In this document: piece by piece, positions 33,343 through 41,792 of the stretch
Position numbering within the stretch: the stretch's first letter is position 1
How the letters are laid out: every line of letters starts with the position of its first letter
Assembly: GCF_013409045.1 (NCBI RefSeq)
Contig: NZ_JACCBT010000001.1
Location: forward strand, 7,418,669 to 7,482,668
DNA: 64,000 nucleotides
Direction: 5' to 3'
DNA from: Actinomadura citrea
GTDB lineage: Bacteria > Actinomycetota > Actinomycetes > Streptosporangiales > Streptosporangiaceae
Translations under genes and position numbers: made by a program
The notes under the pieces: model-generated
What the model was told of the DNA's origin: nothing
Database searches by the model: none
Seen by the model: only the letters and a program-made list of their open reading frames with translations

Positions 33343-33387
33343 GCGGACGACGGCCGCCCCCGCGAGGCGAGGGCGGCCGTCGTCCGC
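33343..33387. terminator. 17-bp perfect bidirectional terminator
   Basis: GCGGACGACGGCCGCCC and GGGCGGCCGTCGTCCGC pair perfectly around an 11-nt loop and fill the 48-bp gap between two convergent genes. Confidence 0.7.
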
Positions 33388-34164
33388 TCAGAACACGTCC
33401 GCGCCGCGGAGGGTGGCCTCGGCGCCGCCGTCCACGTAGATGACCTGGCCGGTCATGTGCGTGTTGACCGGGGAGATCAGCCAGCGCAGCGCAGCTGCGA
33501 TCACCTCGGGGCCGGCGAAGCCGTTCAGCGGCATCGGGACGGCCTCCTTCATGATCTCGAACATGCCCTCGTCCTCGAAGAGCGGAACGGTCATCGGCGT
33601 CCTGACGACGCCCGGCGCGATCGCGTTCAGCGGGATGCCCGCGCCCGCCCACTCGGGGGTGGCGCAGACCCGGCGCATCCACTGCGCGAGCGCCGACTTC
33701 GACGACGGGTACAGCCGGCCGCCGGCGCCGCTCTCCTCGACCTTCGTCGCCGCCGCGATCGCAGCCGGCTCGTCCAGGTCCAGGCAGGCGCGGACGGTGC
33801 CGTCGTCCACCGGGTGGGTGCCGGAGATCGAACCGACCACGGCGGCGCGCGGCGCCCCGGCCTTCGCGAGCGCGGGCCGCAGCCCGTCCAGCAGCCCGAC
33901 GACACCGAAGAAGTTCACCTTGACGGGCATGATCGTGAAGTCGGAGACGCCGGCGCAGGCCACGACGGCGTCGAGCCGCCCGCCCGCCTTCTCCAGCGTC
34001 TCTGCGACCGCGCTCGCGCGGCCATCGGGGACACCGAGGTCGGCGCAGACGTCCGCATCGCGACGGTCGATCCCGATGACGGTCTCACCCGCGTCGCGGA
34101 GCATCCCGGCGAGGGACTCGCCGATGCCGGACGCCGAACCGCTGACGGCGATGGTGCGTGCCAT
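33388..34164 (-). CDS. 3-alpha-hydroxysteroid dehydrogenase-like SDR
   Basis: A 258-aa SDR. GSASGIGESLAGMLRDAG, GIDRRDADVCADLGVPDGR, VKVNFFGVVGLLDGLRPAL and LYPSSKSAL follow the Comamonas 3-alpha-HSD/carbonyl reductase as I remember it, including near-identical length and the divergent N-terminal cofactor loop. It would oxidise the 3-alpha-hydroxyl of bile acids or androsterone to the 3-ketone. It starts 11 bp after the SDR at 34925, so they are co-transcribed. The steroid specificity is inferred. Confidence 0.8.
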   Translation of the reverse strand: MARTIAVSGSASGIGESLAGMLRDAGETVIGIDRRDADVCADLGVPDGRASAVAETLEKAGGRLDAVVACAGVSDFTIMPVKVNFFGVVGLLDGLRPALAKAGAPRAAVVGSISGTHPVDDGTVRACLDLDEPAAIAAATKVEESGAGGRLYPSSKSALAQWMRRVCATPEWAGAGIPLNAIAPGVVRTPMTVPLFEDEGMFEIMKEAVPMPLNGFAGPEVIAAALRWLISPVNTHMTGQVIYVDGGAEATLRGADVF

Positions 34165-34175
34165 GGTGGTCCCTC

Positions 34176-34925
34176 TCAGGTGTGGGCGCCGCCGTCCACG
34201 CGGAGGTCGGCGCCGGTGAAGTAGGCGGCGTCGGACGAGGCGGCGAACGCGATCGCGGCTGCGACGTGCTCGGGCTCGGCCGCGCCGTAGTAGGAGCGGA
34301 TCTTCGTGAAGTAGGTGAGGTCCAGGCCGTCCGGGAACATGCCGGGCGCCCGGGTCAGCGGGGTGTCGACGGCGCCCGGGGAGATCGGCACGACCCGGAT
34401 GCGGCGGGCGGCCAGCTCGGCGGCGAGGCTCAGCGAGAACGCCAGCACGGCCCCCTTGGACGCCGAGTACGCCGTCATGAACGGGTTGCCCTGCGTCGCC
34501 GACAGCGAGGCGGTGTTGACGATCACGCCGGTGCGGTCGGGGAGGTGCTGGAGGGCCTCGCGGCAGAACAGGGCCGTGCCGACGAGGTTGACAGAGAACA
34601 TCCGGTGGAGGTCGTCCACCGTGAGGGTCTCGATCGGGGTGGTCTTGTGGACGCCCGCGACGTTGACGAGGACGTCGATGCCGCCGAGCGTCCCGGCCGC
34701 GTCCGCCACGGTCGCGACCACGGCGGCCTCGTCGGTCACGTCCGCCACGCGGGTGGCGATGGTGCCGGGACCACCCGCCGCGGCGGCCGTCTCCGCGAGG
34801 CCCCGCTCCGAGACGTCCACGGCGCACACCGCGGCGCCCTCGGCGGCCAGGCGGATCGCGGTGGCCCGCCCGATGCCCGACGCCGCCCCGGTGAGCAGCA
34901 CTTTCACGCCGTCAAAGCGATTCAT
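34176..34925 (-). CDS. SDR family oxidoreductase
   Basis: A 249-aa SDR. TGAASGIGRATAIRLAAEGA, VNVAGVHK (in place of NNAG) and YSASKGAVLAFS are the motifs; GADLRVDGGAHT ends the protein. It is the first gene of a two-gene operon with the 3-alpha-HSD, so it may be another hydroxysteroid dehydrogenase. The -10 TAGCGT is only 7 nt before the ATG, so the mRNA may be leaderless. Confidence 0.85.
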   Translation of the reverse strand: MNRFDGVKVLLTGAASGIGRATAIRLAAEGAAVCAVDVSERGLAETAAAAGGPGTIATRVADVTDEAAVVATVADAAGTLGGIDVLVNVAGVHKTTPIETLTVDDLHRMFSVNLVGTALFCREALQHLPDRTGVIVNTASLSATQGNPFMTAYSASKGAVLAFSLSLAAELAARRIRVVPISPGAVDTPLTRAPGMFPDGLDLTYFTKIRSYYGAAEPEHVAAAIAFAASSDAAYFTGADLRVDGGAHT

Positions 34926-34931
34926 GGCGGC

Positions 34932-34982
34932 ACGCTAGCCGCGGCCGCGGGGCGTCCGCCGGAACGGTCCCGATCACCGGGA
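34932..34982 (-). promoter_or_regulatory. Promoter with palindrome for the SDR-3-alpha-HSD operon
   Basis: TCCCGATCACCGGGA (34968-34982) is a consensus palindrome that overlaps the end of the TetR gene. TAGCGT, read leftward from 34937, is 38 bp from its centre. Confidence 0.6.
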
Positions 34983-35615
34983 GGCGTCGGGCGTCCCGCC
35001 GGTTCGCGGGGCGTTCGAGCGGGGCGCCAGCAGCAGCCGGCAGGCGAGGCGGATGTCGCTCTCGACGTCGGCCATGGACGCGCGGCCGTTCAGGCTCGAC
35101 TGGAGCACGCCGTACCAGCACTGCATCAGCAGCCGGACGAGGGTGACGTCCTGCGCGGTCGGCACCTCGATCCCCACCGCCCGCAGCAGGATCTCCCGGA
35201 ACGTGCTGTCGATGTAGACGGTGTCGGCGACGGTGGCGACGTGGGCGGTGTTGGACGCGTGCAGCATCGACGTCGAAAGGACCGGCTGCGCCATGAGGTG
35301 CCGGCTGGCCTGCACCAGCAGGTCGGCGACCGCGTCCTCCGGGCTCGTGCCGGGCGCGGGCTCGCTGACCTGGTCGCGGAGCCGGTCGACCTGCTTGGCC
35401 ATGACCGCGGTGAACAGGTGGACCTTGGACGGGAAGTACCGGTACAGGGTCCCGATCGCGACCCCGGCGGCCTTCGCGACCTCGTGCATCTGGACGCGTT
35501 CGAGGGACTTCTCGGCACCGATGCGCGACGCGGCGCGCAGGATGCGCTCGCGCCGGTCGTGCTGCTCCGGCGAGCTCGGCTCGGCGGACAGCCTGCCCGC
35601 TGCGATCCTCGCCAC
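34974..35615 (-). CDS. kstR: KstR-like TetR-family regulator
   Basis: A 213-aa TetR regulator. RRERILRAASRIGAEKSLER followed by VQMHEVAKAAGVAIGTLYRY and FPSKVHLFTAVM is nearly the KstR helix-turn-helix. KstR represses cholesterol genes until a steroid-CoA binds. GTG at 35615 follows GGGGGAGG. Two KstR-type boxes exist at 32.3-32.4 kb, but most promoters here carry another palindrome, so its regulon may be small. It lies beside the SDR operon and diverges from a KstD-like gene. Confidence 0.85.
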   Translation of the reverse strand: MARIAAGRLSAEPSSPEQHDRRERILRAASRIGAEKSLERVQMHEVAKAAGVAIGTLYRYFPSKVHLFTAVMAKQVDRLRDQVSEPAPGTSPEDAVADLLVQASRHLMAQPVLSTSMLHASNTAHVATVADTVYIDSTFREILLRAVGIEVPTAQDVTLVRLLMQCWYGVLQSSLNGRASMADVESDIRLACRLLLAPRSNAPRTGGTPDASR

Positions 35616-35660
35616 GGTCCTCCCCCGGTCCCCTCGCGTCCCGATCCTTCCCTGCCAGGA

Positions 35661-35750
35661 ACAATATCCGGGCTCCGGACCGTCCCCGCGAACGTCCGTA
35701 CCGGTCAGTGGGACGGGCCGCCCCTCCCCGCCCGGGCCGCGCTCTACGGT
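35661..35750. promoter_or_regulatory. Divergent promoter region, TetR and KstD-like genes
   Basis: TACCGGTCAGTGGGA (35699-35713) matches the palindrome at 12 of 15 positions. TACGGT (35745-35750) lies 39 bp to the right of its centre for the KstD-like gene. TATTGT, read leftward from 35666, lies 40 bp to the left for the TetR gene. Confidence 0.5.
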
Positions 35751-35789
35751 GTGCCCGCGCCGAGATCCCGAGGTCGGAGGGCATGTCAC

Positions 35790-37310
35790 ATGGGACGAGC
35801 CGGATGGGACGACGAGTACGACGTGGTGGTCGCCGGCTCCGGGGCCGGGGCGATGGCGGGCGCGCTCGCCGCCGCGTCGGGCGGGCTGCGCACCGCCGTC
35901 CTGGAGAAGACGGGCCTGCTCGGCGGGACGTCCGCGTACTCGGGCTCGGCGATCTGGCTGCCGGGGACTCGGGTCCAGGAGCGCGCCGGGCTCGGCGACT
36001 CGACCGAGGGCGCGCGGACCTACCTGCGGGCGCTGCTGGGCGACGCCGAGGAGAAGCGCCGCGAGGCATTCCTGGAAACGGCGCCTGAACTGGTGGACTT
36101 CTTGGAGAAGGACCCGGAGATCGAGTTCCGTTTCCAGGCGTTCCCCGACTACTTCGACGCGCCTGGACGCCTGGACCTGGGGCGGTCGTTCGTCCCGCTG
36201 GAGCTGCCGGCCGAGCGGCTCGGGGAGCTGGCGGCGCTCGTCCGTCCGCCGGTCGACCGGGACAGGGCGGGGCGGGGGCATTCGGCGTCCAAGCCGCTGG
36301 CGCAGGGCCGGGCCCTGATCGGCCGGCTGCTGCTGGCGATCACCGCGACCGGTGCCGGGGACGTCCGCACGCGGACCGCGCTGACCGACCTGATCGTCGA
36401 GGACGGCCGGGTGGCCGGGGTCGCGGCGAGGACCGCGGACGGCCCGGTGCGGCTGCGGGCCCGGCGCGGCGTCCTGCTGGCGGCGGGCGGGTTCGAGTCG
36501 TCCACCGCGCTGCGGGCCGAGCGCGGCGTGCCGGGCGGCGCCGGCTGGACAATGGCCCCCGAGGGCGCGAACACCGGCGACGCGATCGAGGCCGCCGTCC
36601 GGATCGGCGCGTCCACCGGCCTGCTGGACCAGGCCTGGTTCTGCCCCGGCCTCCTCACCCCGGACGGCCGGCCCGCGTTCACCCTCGGGTTCCGCGGCGG
36701 GCTGATCGTGGACGCCGCGGGCCGCCGGTTCGCCAACGAGTCCCTCCCCTACGACCGGATGGGCCGCCGGATGGCCGCCGCCGAGGGACCGTTCCACCTC
36801 GTCTGGGACTCGCGCGCGGGCGGCCTGCCCGCGATCTCCGTCCCGCCGCTGCGGGCCGACGAGCAGCTCGCGTCGGGCGCCTGGGTCCGGGCGGGCGCCC
36901 TGCCCGAGCTGGCCGAGATGATCGGCCTCCCGCCGGACGCGCTCATCGGCACGGTCGAGCGGTTCAACGGCTTCGCCGCCAAGGGCGCGGACGAGGACTT
37001 CCATCGCGGCGAGGACGCCTACGACCTGTACTTCTCCGGCGGCGAGCCGTGCGTCGTGCCCGTCGACCGGCCGCCCTACCTCGCGGCACGGGTCGTCCTG
37101 AGCGACCTCGGCACGAAGGGCGGGCTGCGCACCGACGCCGACGCCCGCGTCCTGGACGGCTCGGGACGTCACCTCCCCGGGCTCTACGCCGCCGGCAACA
37201 CCAGCGCCTCGTTCACGGGCCCCGTCTACCCGGGGCCCGGAGTGCCGATCGGGTCGGCCATGGCCTTCGCCTACCGCGCCGTCCAGGACATCAGGAGGAA
37301 CCACACGTGA
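35790..37310 (+). CDS. KstD-like FAD-dependent 3-ketosteroid dehydrogenase
   Basis: A 506-aa flavoprotein. YDVVVAGSGAGAMAGALAA is the FAD motif, LEKTGLLGGTSAYSGSAIW is the KstD-type continuation, and VYPGPGVPIGSAMAFAYRA the C-terminal active-site region with the Tyr-x3-Gly arrangement. KstD enzymes introduce the 1,2-double bond in ring A. GGAGG lies 9 nt before ATG 35790; the long upstream frame is antisense to TetR and not coding. It overlaps the lipase start (GTGA). It may prefer other steroids than the KstD at 53.7 kb. Confidence 0.85.
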   Translation: MGRAGWDDEYDVVVAGSGAGAMAGALAAASGGLRTAVLEKTGLLGGTSAYSGSAIWLPGTRVQERAGLGDSTEGARTYLRALLGDAEEKRREAFLETAPELVDFLEKDPEIEFRFQAFPDYFDAPGRLDLGRSFVPLELPAERLGELAALVRPPVDRDRAGRGHSASKPLAQGRALIGRLLLAITATGAGDVRTRTALTDLIVEDGRVAGVAARTADGPVRLRARRGVLLAAGGFESSTALRAERGVPGGAGWTMAPEGANTGDAIEAAVRIGASTGLLDQAWFCPGLLTPDGRPAFTLGFRGGLIVDAAGRRFANESLPYDRMGRRMAAAEGPFHLVWDSRAGGLPAISVPPLRADEQLASGAWVRAGALPELAEMIGLPPDALIGTVERFNGFAAKGADEDFHRGEDAYDLYFSGGEPCVVPVDRPPYLAARVVLSDLGTKGGLRTDADARVLDGSGRHLPGLYAAGNTSASFTGPVYPGPGVPIGSAMAFAYRAVQDIRRNHT

Positions 37311-38467
37311 GATCCGCAGGAAGGGTCGCCGTCGCGGCCGCCGCGTGCGCCGCGATGGCCGGGGTCGCCGCCGTCCCCGCGCAGGCCGCCCCGGCGCAGC
37401 GCGGGACGCTGCTCCACAACCGGCCGCTGACGAACCTCGCCGCGCTGCCGAGCGCGGCGAGGAACCGGTTCGTCACCTACGTCTCCGAGGGCGTGGGCGG
37501 GAAGCGGATCACGGTCTCGGGGACGGTCGCCGTCCCGAAGGGCGCCCCGCCGCGCGGCGGCTGGCCGGTGCTGAGCTGGGCGCACGGCACCACCGGGACG
37601 GCCGACGCCTGCGCGCCGTCCGCCGACGCCCCCGGCGGCCCGGTGCGCGACTACCTGTCGCTCACCGAGCCGTACCTGGACAAGTGGGTCGCGAACGGCT
37701 TCGCGGTCGTCCAGACCGACTACGAGGGACTCGGCACGCCCGGCGGGCACCCGTACATGAACGGGGTCAGCGAGGCTAACACCGTCACCGACATCGTCCG
37801 GGCCGCCCGCGAGGTGGACCACCGCATCGGACGCGACTGGTTCGTCGCCGGCCACAGCCAGGGCGGCCAGGCCACGCTCTACACGGCGGCGTCGAGGCAG
37901 AAGCCCCGCGACATCCGCCTCAAGGGTGCCGTGGCGATCGCGCCCGGCTCGAACATGAGCCAGACCGCGCAGTTCGTCAAGGGCGAGTACCCGGGGGCGG
38001 AGACCGCGCTGCCGTTCCTGTTCGTGCTGCTGAACGGCGCCTACGCGGCCGACCCGTCGATGCCGCCCGAGGACCTCCTCGCCCCCGAGGCGGCGGCGAT
38101 CGCCAAGGCCGGCCGCACGAACGCCTGCCTCGCCCAGCTCAAGCAGCTCGGTCCGACGCTGCCGCTGGACAAGGTGTTCCGCCCGGACGCCGACCTGACG
38201 CGGTTCGAGGCCTACTACGACTCGCAGGAGGCGCTCGGCCTGACCCTGAAGGTGCCGACGCTCGTCGCCCAGGGCACCGCCGACCGCGAGGTGGCCCCCG
38301 CCGCGACGCAGAACGTCGTCGGCGACCTGTGCAAGCGCTACGGGAACATCGCGTACCGGCCGTTCGAGGGCGCCGACCACCGGGGCGCCATCAGCGCGTC
38401 CTTCGAGACGTCCCTGAAGTTCGCCCAGGCCGTCCGCAGAGGCGAGACCCCGCCCACGACCTGCTGA
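37307..38467 (+). CDS. Secreted lipase/esterase (LIP family)
   Basis: A 386-aa alpha/beta hydrolase with a signal peptide (VAVAAAACAAMAGVAAVPAQAA). VLSWAHGTTGTADACAPS forms the oxyanion region, FVAGHSQGGQATLY holds the nucleophile Ser, and VAQGTADREVAP and GADHRGAI provide Asp and His. It may hydrolyse steroid or fatty esters outside the cell to free substrate. Its GTG overlaps the KstD-like stop and has CAGGAGG upstream, so it is co-expressed with a steroid gene. Confidence 0.85.
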   Translation: MRSAGRVAVAAAACAAMAGVAAVPAQAAPAQRGTLLHNRPLTNLAALPSAARNRFVTYVSEGVGGKRITVSGTVAVPKGAPPRGGWPVLSWAHGTTGTADACAPSADAPGGPVRDYLSLTEPYLDKWVANGFAVVQTDYEGLGTPGGHPYMNGVSEANTVTDIVRAAREVDHRIGRDWFVAGHSQGGQATLYTAASRQKPRDIRLKGAVAIAPGSNMSQTAQFVKGEYPGAETALPFLFVLLNGAYAADPSMPPEDLLAPEAAAIAKAGRTNACLAQLKQLGPTLPLDKVFRPDADLTRFEAYYDSQEALGLTLKVPTLVAQGTADREVAPAATQNVVGDLCKRYGNIAYRPFEGADHRGAISASFETSLKFAQAVRRGETPPTTC

Positions 38468-38521
38468 GAGCACCGCCCTAAACCGACACTGGCGTGCTTC
38501 TCGGTCGGGCTCGAAAAAGGT

Positions 38522-38553
38522 GCAGCTCCTCCCCCGGAGGGGGGAGGAGCTGC
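38522..38553 (-). terminator. 14-bp terminator with T-run on the minus strand
   Basis: GCAGCTCCTCCCCC pairs with GGGGGAGGAGCTGC around GGAG. On the minus strand the stem is followed by CTTTTTCG, the classic U-run, so it ends leftward transcripts that read the two small ORFs. It can also stop the lipase transcript as a plain stem. Confidence 0.7.
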
Positions 38554-38600
38554 GACTCGGCCGCGCGCCTTCGCAGGCTCGCTTCTGGCGCGGGTCTATG

Positions 38601-38693
38601 TCAGCCGATCAGCCGGTGCCCCGGCTGCGGCGGTCGACCCGACGGGGTCCTCGTGGGGAGGTCGTCGGGGGGAATGATGGGCTTGTCGGGCAT
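38601..38693 (-). CDS. 30-aa small ORF, unknown
   Basis: An ATG with AGGAG 6-7 nt upstream opens a 30-codon ORF. The peptide starts MPDKPIIPPDDLPTRTPSG and ends GHRLIG; it is Pro-rich and charged. It lies 43 bp downstream of the 26-aa ORF and 48 bp before a U-run terminator. No family is recognised. The RBS plus terminator support expression, but a chance ORF is possible. Confidence 0.45.
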   Translation of the reverse strand: MPDKPIIPPDDLPTRTPSGRPPQPGHRLIG

Positions 38694-38736
38694 GGTCTGC
38701 TCCTAGGTCTCGATCCTGACGGTGACGGGCAGGCGC

Positions 38737-38817
38737 CTACTTGCCGCCCTTGTCGCCCTCGTCCTTGATCGGGGTGCCGGAACCGCCCTTGTCGCCGTCC
38801 TTCTGATAGGTGCCCAT
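38737..38817 (-). CDS. 26-aa Lys/Gly/Asp-rich small ORF, unknown
   Basis: An ATG with GAGGAGGG 7 nt upstream opens a 26-codon ORF. The peptide begins MGTYQKDGDKGG and ends DEGDKGGK, with DGDKGG and EGDKGG forming an internal repeat; it is hydrophilic and has no Cys. It lies 124 bp downstream of the hsaA stop on the same strand and may ride on the hsaA transcript. Function is unknown; a small regulatory or precursor peptide is possible but not shown. Confidence 0.5.
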   Translation of the reverse strand: MGTYQKDGDKGGSGTPIKDEGDKGGK

Positions 38818-38941
38818 AAGGGAACCCTCCTCGGTTTGTTCGATGGCCACCGCTCTGGCGGCTCAATCCGAACGGTCCGATGAGGAGCCCCGGCCGCAAT
38901 CGCGTCGCCGCGTCGGGAAGATCACATTCCGGCCGGCGGGG

Positions 38942-40108
38942 TCAGACCAGGTTGTCTTCCACCTTGAGGCCGAATTCGCCTCGGCCGTACATGGAGAGGG
39001 CGTGTTCGACGTCGTTGGCGACGTGGACGCTGCCGGCGTGGGCGTCGCGCCAGGCGCGTTCGATGACGTTGCCGCGGTGCAGGGAGTTTCCGCCGGCGGT
39101 CTTGAAGAGGATGTCGATGGCCTCGATGGCGCGCTCGGTGCCGCGGACCTGGTCGCGGCGGGCGCGCAGGCGCAGCTCCATCGGGATCTTCTCGTTGCGG
39201 ACGGCGTACTCGTGGATCTCGCGGACGTTGCGGTCGGTCTGCAGGATCGCGGCGTCGATCTCGGAGGCGGCGCGGGCGACGGCGACCTGGGCGAACTGGT
39301 CCTCGACGAAGCGGCCGCCGCCGAGGCTGAGGCGGATCCGGTCGCGCATGCGGGTCACGTACAGGTCGTGGCAGCCGGCCGCCATGCCGATCACGCTGGC
39401 GGCGACGGTGCTGGTGAAGATCGTCCCGAAGGGCATGCGGTAGAGCGGGCCCGTGTTGACCTTGCGGCCGGGGTTGCGGAGCTGGGCCTGCTCGAAGTTG
39501 CGCATCGCGCGGTGGGACGGGACGAACGCCTTCTCCACGACGATGTCGTCGCTGGCGGTGCCGCGCAGGCCCATCGAGTCCCAGACCTCGGCGATCTCGT
39601 AGTCGCGCCGGGGGACGAGGACGGTCATGAAGTCGACCGGGCGGCCCTCGGCGCCGACGACGAGCGCGCCGAGCAGGGCCCAGGAGGCGAACTCGCAGCC
39701 GGAGGAGAACGACCAGCGCCCGGTCACCTCGTAGCCGCCGTCGACGGGGGTGAGGCGCCCGATCGGGGCGTAGGAGGAGGCGATGAGGGTGTCCGGGCCG
39801 GCACCCCACACCTCGCGCTGCGCCTCGTCGGCGAACAGGCCGAGATGCCAGGAGTGGACGCCGAGGACCGCGGCGACCCAGCCGGTCGAGCCGCAGGCGC
39901 CGGAGACCGCGCGGATCACCTCGTAGAAGGCGACCGGGTCGTCCTCGGCTCCGCCGTAGCGGGTGGGCTGGAGCATCCGGAACACCCCGGCGGCGGTCAG
40001 CTCCCGGATCGTCTCTGCGGGGACGCCTCCCTTCTCGTCCACGGACCGGGCCCGCTCGGCGATGCCGGGCAGCAGGCCGCGCACCGCGTCCAGGACCTCG
40101 TTGCTCAT
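38942..40108 (-). CDS. hsaA: HsaA-like 3-HSA hydroxylase (oxygenase component)
   Basis: A 388-aa flavin-dependent monooxygenase with the acyl-CoA dehydrogenase fold. SGACGSTGWVAAVLGVHSWHL, SSGCEFASWALLGALVV, MGLRGTASDDIVVEKAFVP and AWRDAHAGSVHVANDVEHAL follow mycobacterial HsaA. With reduced flavin from HsaB it hydroxylates 3-HSA to the catechol 3,4-DHSA. GAAGGAG precedes ATG 40108. It diverges from kshA and is the closer of the two HsaA-like proteins to true HsaA. Confidence 0.87.
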   Translation of the reverse strand: MSNEVLDAVRGLLPGIAERARSVDEKGGVPAETIRELTAAGVFRMLQPTRYGGAEDDPVAFYEVIRAVSGACGSTGWVAAVLGVHSWHLGLFADEAQREVWGAGPDTLIASSYAPIGRLTPVDGGYEVTGRWSFSSGCEFASWALLGALVVGAEGRPVDFMTVLVPRRDYEIAEVWDSMGLRGTASDDIVVEKAFVPSHRAMRNFEQAQLRNPGRKVNTGPLYRMPFGTIFTSTVAASVIGMAAGCHDLYVTRMRDRIRLSLGGGRFVEDQFAQVAVARAASEIDAAILQTDRNVREIHEYAVRNEKIPMELRLRARRDQVRGTERAIEAIDILFKTAGGNSLHRGNVIERAWRDAHAGSVHVANDVEHALSMYGRGEFGLKVEDNLV

Positions 40109-40174
40109 CCCCGCTCCTTCCCTAGTAAGGCCATTGCAGGAGACCATGGTCCCCTGCCGGCGCGGGGACGGGCG

Positions 40175-40224
40175 TCCCGCCCAATGGGACTCGGCGGTCG
40201 GGACGGTGACCTGCGACCTAACGT
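40175..40224 (+). promoter_or_regulatory. kshA promoter with palindrome
   Basis: TCCCGCCCAATGGGA (40175-40189) matches 12 of 15 positions with intact TCCC/GGGA arms. TAACGT (40219-40224), the same -10 hexamer as at 14.1 kb, begins 37 bp from its centre. The divergent hsaA start lies to the left; no equally good -10 was found for it. Confidence 0.55.
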
Positions 40225-40260
40225 TCGAATCACCCATCCATCGCTGAAGGGATGATCCAC

Positions 40261-41409
40261 GTGACCGCTACCGAGTCGGACGCCGTCCGCGCCATCGAGG
40301 CGGAGGCGATCGCCCGCCGGTTCGCCCGGGGATGGCACTGCCTCGGGCTGGCCGAGAAGTTCCGGGACGGCAAGCCCCACACGGTCAACGCGTTCGGGCA
40401 GAAGCTCGTGGTCTTCACCGGTGAGGACGGCACGACGAACGTCCTGGACGCCTACTGCCGGCACATGGGCGGCGACCTGTCCCAGGGCACCGTCAAGGGC
40501 AACGCGATCGCGTGCCCGTTCCACGACTGGCGCTGGGGCGGCGACGGCCGCTGCAAGCAGATCCCCTACGCGCGCCGCGTCCCGCTGCGGGCACGGACGG
40601 CCGCGTGGCCGACGATGGAGCAGGACGGGCTGCTGTTCGTCTGGAACGACCCGGAGGGCCGCAAGCCGCCGGAGGACGTGACGATCCCGGTGATCGAGGG
40701 CGCCACCCGCGACGACTGGACCGACTGGCGCTGGACGGAGACGGTCGTCCACACCAACGCGCGCGAGGTCATCGACAACGTCGTGGACATGGCGCACTTC
40801 TTCTACATCCACAAGTCGTTCCCGACCTACTTCAAGAACATCTTCGAGGGCCAGGTGGCCACGCAGATCATGAAGGGCCGGACGCGGGAGGACGCGCGCC
40901 GGGAGGGCGGGGGCGGCGGGCCGAAGATGCTCGGCAACACCTCCGTGGCGTCCTACCACGGCCCCTCTTTCATGATCGACGAGCTGACGTACCACTACGA
41001 GGGGTACGACCTGCACTCCGTCCTGATCAACTGCCACTACCCGATCGACGAGAACTCGTTCGCGCTGCACTCGGGCATCATCGTCCAGCACAGCGACGCG
41101 CTCCCGCCCGATGCCGCCGAGGCCACCGCGCAGAAGCTGTCGGACTTCATCCTGACGGGCTTCGAGCAGGACATCGAGATCTGGCGGAACAAGACCCGCA
41201 TCGACAACCCGCTGCTCTGCGAGGAGGACGGGCCCGTCTACCAGCTGCGCCGCTGGTACGAGCAGTTCTACGTGGACGCCGCCGACGTCACGCCGGAGAT
41301 GACCGACCGGTTCGAGTACGAGATCGACACGACCCGTCCGGTGGAGTCCTGGCAGAAGGAGGTCGACGCGAACATGGCCCGCCGGGAGGCCGAGGGGGCG
41401 TCGGCGTGA
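40261..41409 (+). CDS. kshA: 3-ketosteroid 9-alpha-hydroxylase oxygenase KshA
   Basis: A 382-aa Rieske non-haem iron oxygenase. The Rieske site is C66-R-H68 and C85-PF-H88 (YCRHMGGDLSQG ... ACPFHDWRWGG). Mononuclear iron ligands lie in NVVDMAHFFYIH. With KshB it hydroxylates C9 of 1,4-androstadienedione-type steroids, which opens ring B together with KstD. GTG 40261 is preferred because GAAGGGA is 8 nt upstream; ATG 40252 would put the RBS against the start. The stop overlaps the next gene. Confidence 0.93.
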   Translation: MTATESDAVRAIEAEAIARRFARGWHCLGLAEKFRDGKPHTVNAFGQKLVVFTGEDGTTNVLDAYCRHMGGDLSQGTVKGNAIACPFHDWRWGGDGRCKQIPYARRVPLRARTAAWPTMEQDGLLFVWNDPEGRKPPEDVTIPVIEGATRDDWTDWRWTETVVHTNAREVIDNVVDMAHFFYIHKSFPTYFKNIFEGQVATQIMKGRTREDARREGGGGGPKMLGNTSVASYHGPSFMIDELTYHYEGYDLHSVLINCHYPIDENSFALHSGIIVQHSDALPPDAAEATAQKLSDFILTGFEQDIEIWRNKTRIDNPLLCEEDGPVYQLRRWYEQFYVDAADVTPEMTDRFEYEIDTTRPVESWQKEVDANMARREAEGASA

Positions 41410-41642
41410 CGACCCGCCAGGACGAGCGCCTGCTGGAGGGGCCGCTGCTGCCGGTCCGCTGCCGCCGCTGCGCCGCCGAGGTGCTGGTGCGCAAGTCGAG
41501 CTGGGAGCAGACGAGCATCCAGTGGAACGCCGAGGCCAGGGAGGCGTGCGTGGGTCTGGACGACCCGCACGCGACCTGCCCGGCGCTCCGCTCGGCCATC
41601 CAGGAGGCCGCGCTGAACGGCGCCATCACGGTGGTCGAGTGA
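41406..41642 (+). CDS. 78-aa Cys-containing protein linked to KshA
   Basis: A small soluble protein translated from GTG overlapping the kshA stop (GTGA). It has CRRCAAEVLVRKSSWEQTS early and two more Cys in the second half (EACVGLDD and ATCPALRS). The pattern could bind a metal, but it is not a standard ferredoxin or zinc ribbon. Tight coupling to kshA suggests a role with the oxygenase, for example assembly or electron transfer (inference). Confidence 0.65.
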   Translation: MTTRQDERLLEGPLLPVRCRRCAAEVLVRKSSWEQTSIQWNAEAREACVGLDDPHATCPALRSAIQEAALNGAITVVE

Positions 41643-41792
41643 CGGGCGGGCGGCCGGCAGGGCGGGTCGCGGCGCTCCGGCCTTCGGCCTGGAGAAGCGG
41701 GCTGTCCGGCGCAGCGGGTCAGGAAAAGCCGATCCGCCGCCAGGTGGGCTCAGACAGTGCGGTTCTGCTGCTCGACGCCCTAGGTCAAAACT

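Noticed and set aside
34158..35789. Upstream extension of the KstD-like frame
   Set aside because: This part is antisense to an SDR and the TetR regulator and has no domain content; the real start at 35790 has GGAGG before it.
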